Assembly (NCBI RefSeq): GCF_024807945.1
Contig: NZ_JANUFD010000008.1
Coordinates: forward strand, 1 to 64,000
From: Pseudomonas sp. JUb42
GTDB lineage: Bacteria; Pseudomonadota; Gammaproteobacteria; Pseudomonadales; Pseudomonadaceae
Direction of reading: 5' to 3'
Length of the DNA stretch: 64,000 nt
Made by a program: the position numbers and the translations under genes. The notes beneath the pieces are model-generated. The model was not told where the DNA came from and did not search any database. It saw only the letters and a program-made list of their open reading frames with translations. The first letter of the stretch is position 1. Each line of letters begins with the position of its first letter. Shown here piece by piece: positions 60,629 to 64,000 of the stretch.

Positions 60629-60686
60629 CTGTAGGACCGGCTTTAGCCGGGAGGACGCTCTCGCGGCTAAAGCCGCTCCTACGCAG
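60629..60686. repeat. Diverged inverted REP pair (GGCTTTAGCCG type)
   Basis: CTGTAGGACCGGCTTTAGCC faces GGCTAAAGCCGCTCCTACGC. The arms differ at several positions, so this copy is older or degraded. It lies between convergent DMT and Sel1 genes. Confidence 0.75.
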
Positions 60687-60699
60687 AGAAGCGTTCTAC

Positions 60700-61401
60700 T
60701 CAGCCAACCACCCGTCTATACCGCTCTCCCATCTCTCGAATCTGCTCATTCTTTGAAGCCAATAACACCGGCCCGGCCGCCTCCAAAAATCCCGGCGTCG
60801 CCGTCTCCAGCGCACGCCCCAGCCACAAGCAGGCGTCGTCGTATCGACCCTGTTCGGCCAATACGGCGGCATGGTTGTACTGCCCGCGAAAGTCCCCGCC
60901 CTCAGCTGCCAGCAGATACCAGTGCTGCGCCTGTTCCTCGTTGCGTTCCACCACCACGCCCTCATGGTGAAAGCGCCCCAGCAGGTTCATGGACTTGGCG
61001 TGGCCCATGGCGGCGGCCTGTTGGAACAGGGCGTAGGCGGCGCTCATGTCTGGCGCCACACCGCGACCACGGGTCAGCAACTGGCCGTAGTTGTACAACC
61101 CCCAATCCAGCCCGAGGTCGGCGGCCTGCCGGTAGTGCTGCGCCGCGCCCGTCAGATCGATCTCGCAACCCCAGCCATTCTCCAGGCAGCGCCCGACCAT
61201 ATTGCCGGCCATGGCATGGCCCTGCCGGGCAGCGATGCGAAACCAGGTCAGGGCCAGTGCCGGATCACGGGCGATGCCGGTGCCGTCGAGCAGCAACTGG
61301 CCGAGGGTGGTCTGGGCATCGAGGTCTCCCAGTTCGGCAGCGCGCATGACTGCCTTGGCGTAAGCGCGGGGGTCGTCGTGGATCGAGCGTTGAGTGTTCA
61401 T
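60700..61401 (-). CDS. Sel1-repeat (SLR/TPR-like) protein
   Basis: The 233-residue protein has about five Sel1-like repeats of roughly 36 residues (for example TTLGQLLLDGTGIARDPALA and NLLGRFHHEGVVVERNEEQA). No signal peptide is seen. Sel1 proteins act as protein-protein adaptors; the partner is unknown. It is divergent from the siderophore receptor, and a Sel1 gene near the PiuA receptor is also found in P. aeruginosa by memory. A functional link to iron uptake is plausible but unproven. Confidence 0.82.
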   Translation of the reverse strand: MNTQRSIHDDPRAYAKAVMRAAELGDLDAQTTLGQLLLDGTGIARDPALALTWFRIAARQGHAMAGNMVGRCLENGWGCEIDLTGAAQHYRQAADLGLDWGLYNYGQLLTRGRGVAPDMSAAYALFQQAAAMGHAKSMNLLGRFHHEGVVVERNEEQAQHWYLLAAEGGDFRGQYNHAAVLAEQGRYDDACLWLGRALETATPGFLEAAGPVLLASKNEQIREMGERYRRVVG

Positions 61402-61493
61402 GAGTGGCCGTCAGATGGCGCAGGGCGGGGCGAATCCCGGCCTGTATCGGATTTGTAGTATGTCAAAAATATTTGTTACAAATTACTTTGTTT

Positions 61494-61512
61494 GAGATTG
61501 GTTTTCAATTAC
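61494..61512 (+). promoter_or_regulatory. Candidate Fur box upstream of the siderophore receptor
   Basis: The 19-mer GAGATTGGTTTTCAATTAC matches the Fur consensus at 11 of 19 positions. It lies in AT-rich DNA, 36 bp before the receptor ATG. The match is at the lower end of accepted Pseudomonas Fur boxes. Confidence 0.45.
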
Positions 61513-61548
61513 GATCGCGCCGCATTTACATTTCGGGGAGGAAATTAA

Positions 61549-63867
61549 ATGACTTCAAGAACGGATTCGGCGCTGCTTTCACAGCGTCATTTGCTGGCAT
61601 CTGCGGTCGGGTTGGCCGTCGCAGCGCAAGCAGGTTTTACCTACGCAGACGACGCTGTGAAAAAGGGCGCCGTAGAACTGGGCGCAACCAGCATTGAAGG
61701 TCAGGCCGACGCCACTGGCGGTGGTTACAACCCGGTGGCGCCGGCTTCGGCCAAGTACACCGAGCCACTGCGCGATACCCCGCAGACGATCACCATCATC
61801 CCCAAAGAGGTGATCCAGGATCAGAACCTGCTGACCATGCGCGATATCCTCAGCACCGTGCCAGGCATCACTTTTGGTGCCGGTGAAGGTGGCAGCGGCT
61901 ACGGCGACAGCATCAACCTGCGTGGTTTCTCGGCCAGCAACGACATCTACGTCGATGGCGTGCGCGACAGCGCCCAGTACAGCCGCACCGATCCGTTCAA
62001 CCTGCAACAAGTGGAAGTGGTCAACGGCGCAAGTTCCGTCTACTCGGGTTCAGGCTCCGTGGGCGGGACCATCAATATCGTGACCAAGCAGCCCGAGCTG
62101 CATGACAAGACCACGATCAGCGCCGGTGTCGGTACCGACAACTACAAGCGCATCACCCTGGACAGCAATCAGAAGCTCAACGACACCACCGCGTTTCGTC
62201 TGAACCTGATGGCCCACGGCAACGATGCGCCGGGTCGTGACTACGAAGACTACGAGCGCTGGGGTATCGCCCCGTCCATCGCCTTCGGCCTGGGCACCGA
62301 CACCCGCGTCACCGCCAGCTACGAGCACCAGAAAGACGACAACCTGCCGCAATACGGTGTCCCGATCTACAACGGCAAGCTGCTGCCGGGCGTAGGGACC
62401 AGCGATTACTACGGCTACCACAACATGAACAAGCAGGAAATCACCACCGACGCCTTCAGCCTGAAGCTCGAGCATGATTTCAACGACAATGTCTCGGTAC
62501 GCAACTTCAGCCGCGTGGCCCGTGTCCGTCAGGACCTGCGTGCATCCGGTCCGGAAGGCGCGTCCACCGCCTGCCTGGCCAGCGGTCGTCAGCCAAATGG
62601 TGCCGCCTGTGCCGCCGGCCTGGCGCCGGGCTACTTCCAGCCAAGCGGCGGTTCCCTGGGTAACGCTCGGGACACCGAGAACAAGATCTTCACCAACCAG
62701 ACCGACGTGACCACGCGCTTCGCCACCGGCTTCATCGATCACACTCTGGTGACCGGTGTGGCGCTGACCCGTGAAGAGTACGAGGCCAATACCGGCAACT
62801 GGCTGCGTACCGGTTCCGGCGCAACCATCGTTCCGCCACCGGTGAGCATCAGCGACCCTAACTCCTACTGGGCTGGGGCGCACAACTTCGTGCGCAGCGC
62901 CCAGGTCAACGGTGAGCTGAACAACCGCGCCGCTTATGCTTTCGATACGCTCAAGTTCAACGAGCAATGGGCGCTCAACGGCGGCGTGCGCTATGAGCGT
63001 AACGACGGCAGCTCGGTCACCGACGCCTATGCCACCAACGGTGTGGTAACGCCAGGTTCGCGCTTCCACAACACCGATGACCTGACGTCCTATCGTCTGG
63101 CCTTGGTCTACAAGCCGGCGGAAAACGGCAGTGTCTATGTCGCCTACGGCAACACCAAGACGCCGTCCCAGGCCACCGTCAATGGCGGTTGCTATACGGC
63201 GGCGCGGGGTACGACTGCGGCGTCCAACAACTGTAATGCTGATCCGGAGAAATCCATCAGCTACGAAATCGGCACCAAGTGGGACTTCTTCAACAATGCC
63301 CTGTCCCTCACCGGCTCGGTATTCCGCAACGATCGCACCAACTACAAAGTGGCCAGCAACGACCCGAGCAACCTGACGGGCGAGCAGACCCTTGATGGCC
63401 AGGCACGCGTCGATGGCGCTTCCCTGGGGCTGACGGGCGCGATCACGGATAAGTGGAAGGTCTTCGCCAACTACACCTACCTGCACACCGAAGTGCTGCA
63501 GAGCGTCAGCGATTTCACCAAGCTGACCACCGGTGTCGATGCGCAGAAGGGCAAGCCGCTGACCTTCACGCCGAAGAACGCTGCGAGCATCTGGACCACC
63601 TACGATCTGCCGTACAACTTCCAGGTCGGCTACGGTCTGACCACCCAGAGCAAGCAGTACCTGGCCAGCGCCGATGCCGCACCGACTTCGTCGGGCTACA
63701 CCGTGCACCGCGCCATGGTGGCCTACAAGGTCAACCGCAACCTGGGCCTGCGTCTGAACGTCAACAACCTGTTCGACAAGGACTACCTGACCCGCATCCG
63801 CAACAACGGCTGGGCGACACCGGGCGATGCCCGTGCCGCGGTGCTGTCGGCTGACTACACCTTCTAA
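61549..63867 (+). CDS. TonB-dependent catecholate-siderophore receptor (PiuA/Fiu-like)
   Basis: The 772-residue outer-membrane receptor has a signal peptide (1-33, ending near AGFTYA) and a plug domain (about 65-175: DTPQTITIIPKEVIQDQN, INLRGFSASNDIYVDGVRD, VGGTINIVTK). A 22-strand barrel follows, ending in phenylalanine (ADYTF). The plug and C-terminal NLFDKDYLTR motifs are typical of ferric-siderophore receptors, and the overall look is that of PiuA/Fiu. TonB supplies the energy. The upstream Fur-like box suggests iron repression. The exact siderophore is unknown. A strong terminator follows. Confidence 0.88.
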   Translation: MTSRTDSALLSQRHLLASAVGLAVAAQAGFTYADDAVKKGAVELGATSIEGQADATGGGYNPVAPASAKYTEPLRDTPQTITIIPKEVIQDQNLLTMRDILSTVPGITFGAGEGGSGYGDSINLRGFSASNDIYVDGVRDSAQYSRTDPFNLQQVEVVNGASSVYSGSGSVGGTINIVTKQPELHDKTTISAGVGTDNYKRITLDSNQKLNDTTAFRLNLMAHGNDAPGRDYEDYERWGIAPSIAFGLGTDTRVTASYEHQKDDNLPQYGVPIYNGKLLPGVGTSDYYGYHNMNKQEITTDAFSLKLEHDFNDNVSVRNFSRVARVRQDLRASGPEGASTACLASGRQPNGAACAAGLAPGYFQPSGGSLGNARDTENKIFTNQTDVTTRFATGFIDHTLVTGVALTREEYEANTGNWLRTGSGATIVPPPVSISDPNSYWAGAHNFVRSAQVNGELNNRAAYAFDTLKFNEQWALNGGVRYERNDGSSVTDAYATNGVVTPGSRFHNTDDLTSYRLALVYKPAENGSVYVAYGNTKTPSQATVNGGCYTAARGTTAASNNCNADPEKSISYEIGTKWDFFNNALSLTGSVFRNDRTNYKVASNDPSNLTGEQTLDGQARVDGASLGLTGAITDKWKVFANYTYLHTEVLQSVSDFTKLTTGVDAQKGKPLTFTPKNAASIWTTYDLPYNFQVGYGLTTQSKQYLASADAAPTSSGYTVHRAMVAYKVNRNLGLRLNVNNLFDKDYLTRIRNNGWATPGDARAAVLSADYTF

Positions 63868-63884
63868 CCGACGCCGTAACAACA

Positions 63885-63920
63885 CAAAGCCCCTGCGGTT
63901 GTAGCCGCAGGGGCTTTGTT
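63885..63920 (+). terminator. Terminator after the siderophore receptor
   Basis: CAAAGCCCCTGCGG and its exact complement CCGCAGGGGCTTTG flank TTGTAG. The 14-bp stem is followed by TT. Confidence 0.9.
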
Positions 63921-63933
63921 GTTAATACCCGTT

Positions 63934-64000
63934 AGAGCGAGGCTTGCCCGCGAACCAAACGGCGCGGTGTATCAGACAAACCGTGTTTAGCCTTTCGCGG
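63934..64000. repeat. REP pair cut by the window end
   Basis: AGAGCGAGGCTTGCCCGCGAA (63934-63954) is the same family as the repeat at 35872. An inverted partner starts at TTCGCGG (63994) and runs off the window. Confidence 0.75.

Overview
The window is a chromosomal segment of a Pseudomonas species, most likely of the P. fluorescens/P. putida type. The evidence is the birA-coaX-SPOR order after an rRNA operon, the rplQ-katA-ftnA-uvrA-MFS-ssb order, near-identical Pseudomonas RpoB/RpoC sequence, and several Pseudomonas REP families. The species assignment is an inference from remembered protein and gene-order patterns, not from a database search.

Layout. Bases 1-382 hold the 3' end of an rRNA operon (23S tail, 5S, terminator). 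Bases 466-2597 hold birA, coaX and a SPOR-domain gene. Bases 2740-3278 carry tRNA-Tyr, -Gly, -Thr and -Trp, with no tuf gene between Thr and Trp. Bases 3325-33556 are the large transcription/translation block: secE-nusG, rplKAJL-rpoBC, rpsLG-fusA-tuf, the S10 and spc operons with secY, and the alpha operon to rplQ. Terminators, promoters and promoter-associated hairpins mark the sub-operon boundaries. Bases 33729-40943 are a conserved stress and DNA-repair stretch: katA, heme-free-type ferritin ftnA, uvrA, a YajR-like MFS transporter and ssb.

After ssb the window becomes accessory. Bases 41205-46210 hold a GntR-controlled unit of a PcaB/adenylosuccinate-lyase-like enzyme, a DctA-like transporter and a divergent class II fumarase. 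I read it as uptake and breakdown of an unidentified fumarate-yielding C4 compound. Next is a dCache chemoreceptor (46423-48309). Bases 48514-58296 form a non-phosphorylative sugar-acid locus: XylD-type dehydratase, XylX-type dehydratase, LysR regulator, ketoglutarate-semialdehyde dehydrogenase, MFS transporter, SDR, FAH hydrolase and a Tat-exported esterase. It could send a 2-keto-3-deoxypentonate either to 2-oxoglutarate or to pyruvate plus a C2/C3 acid. Both wings carry the same 39-bp LysR-type promoter module. The window ends with a LysR/DMT pair, a Sel1-repeat gene and a TonB-dependent siderophore receptor with a possible Fur box.

No prophage, insertion sequence or CRISPR array was seen. 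Inverted REP pairs occur at six places, all after base 35,800 and none in the ribosomal block.
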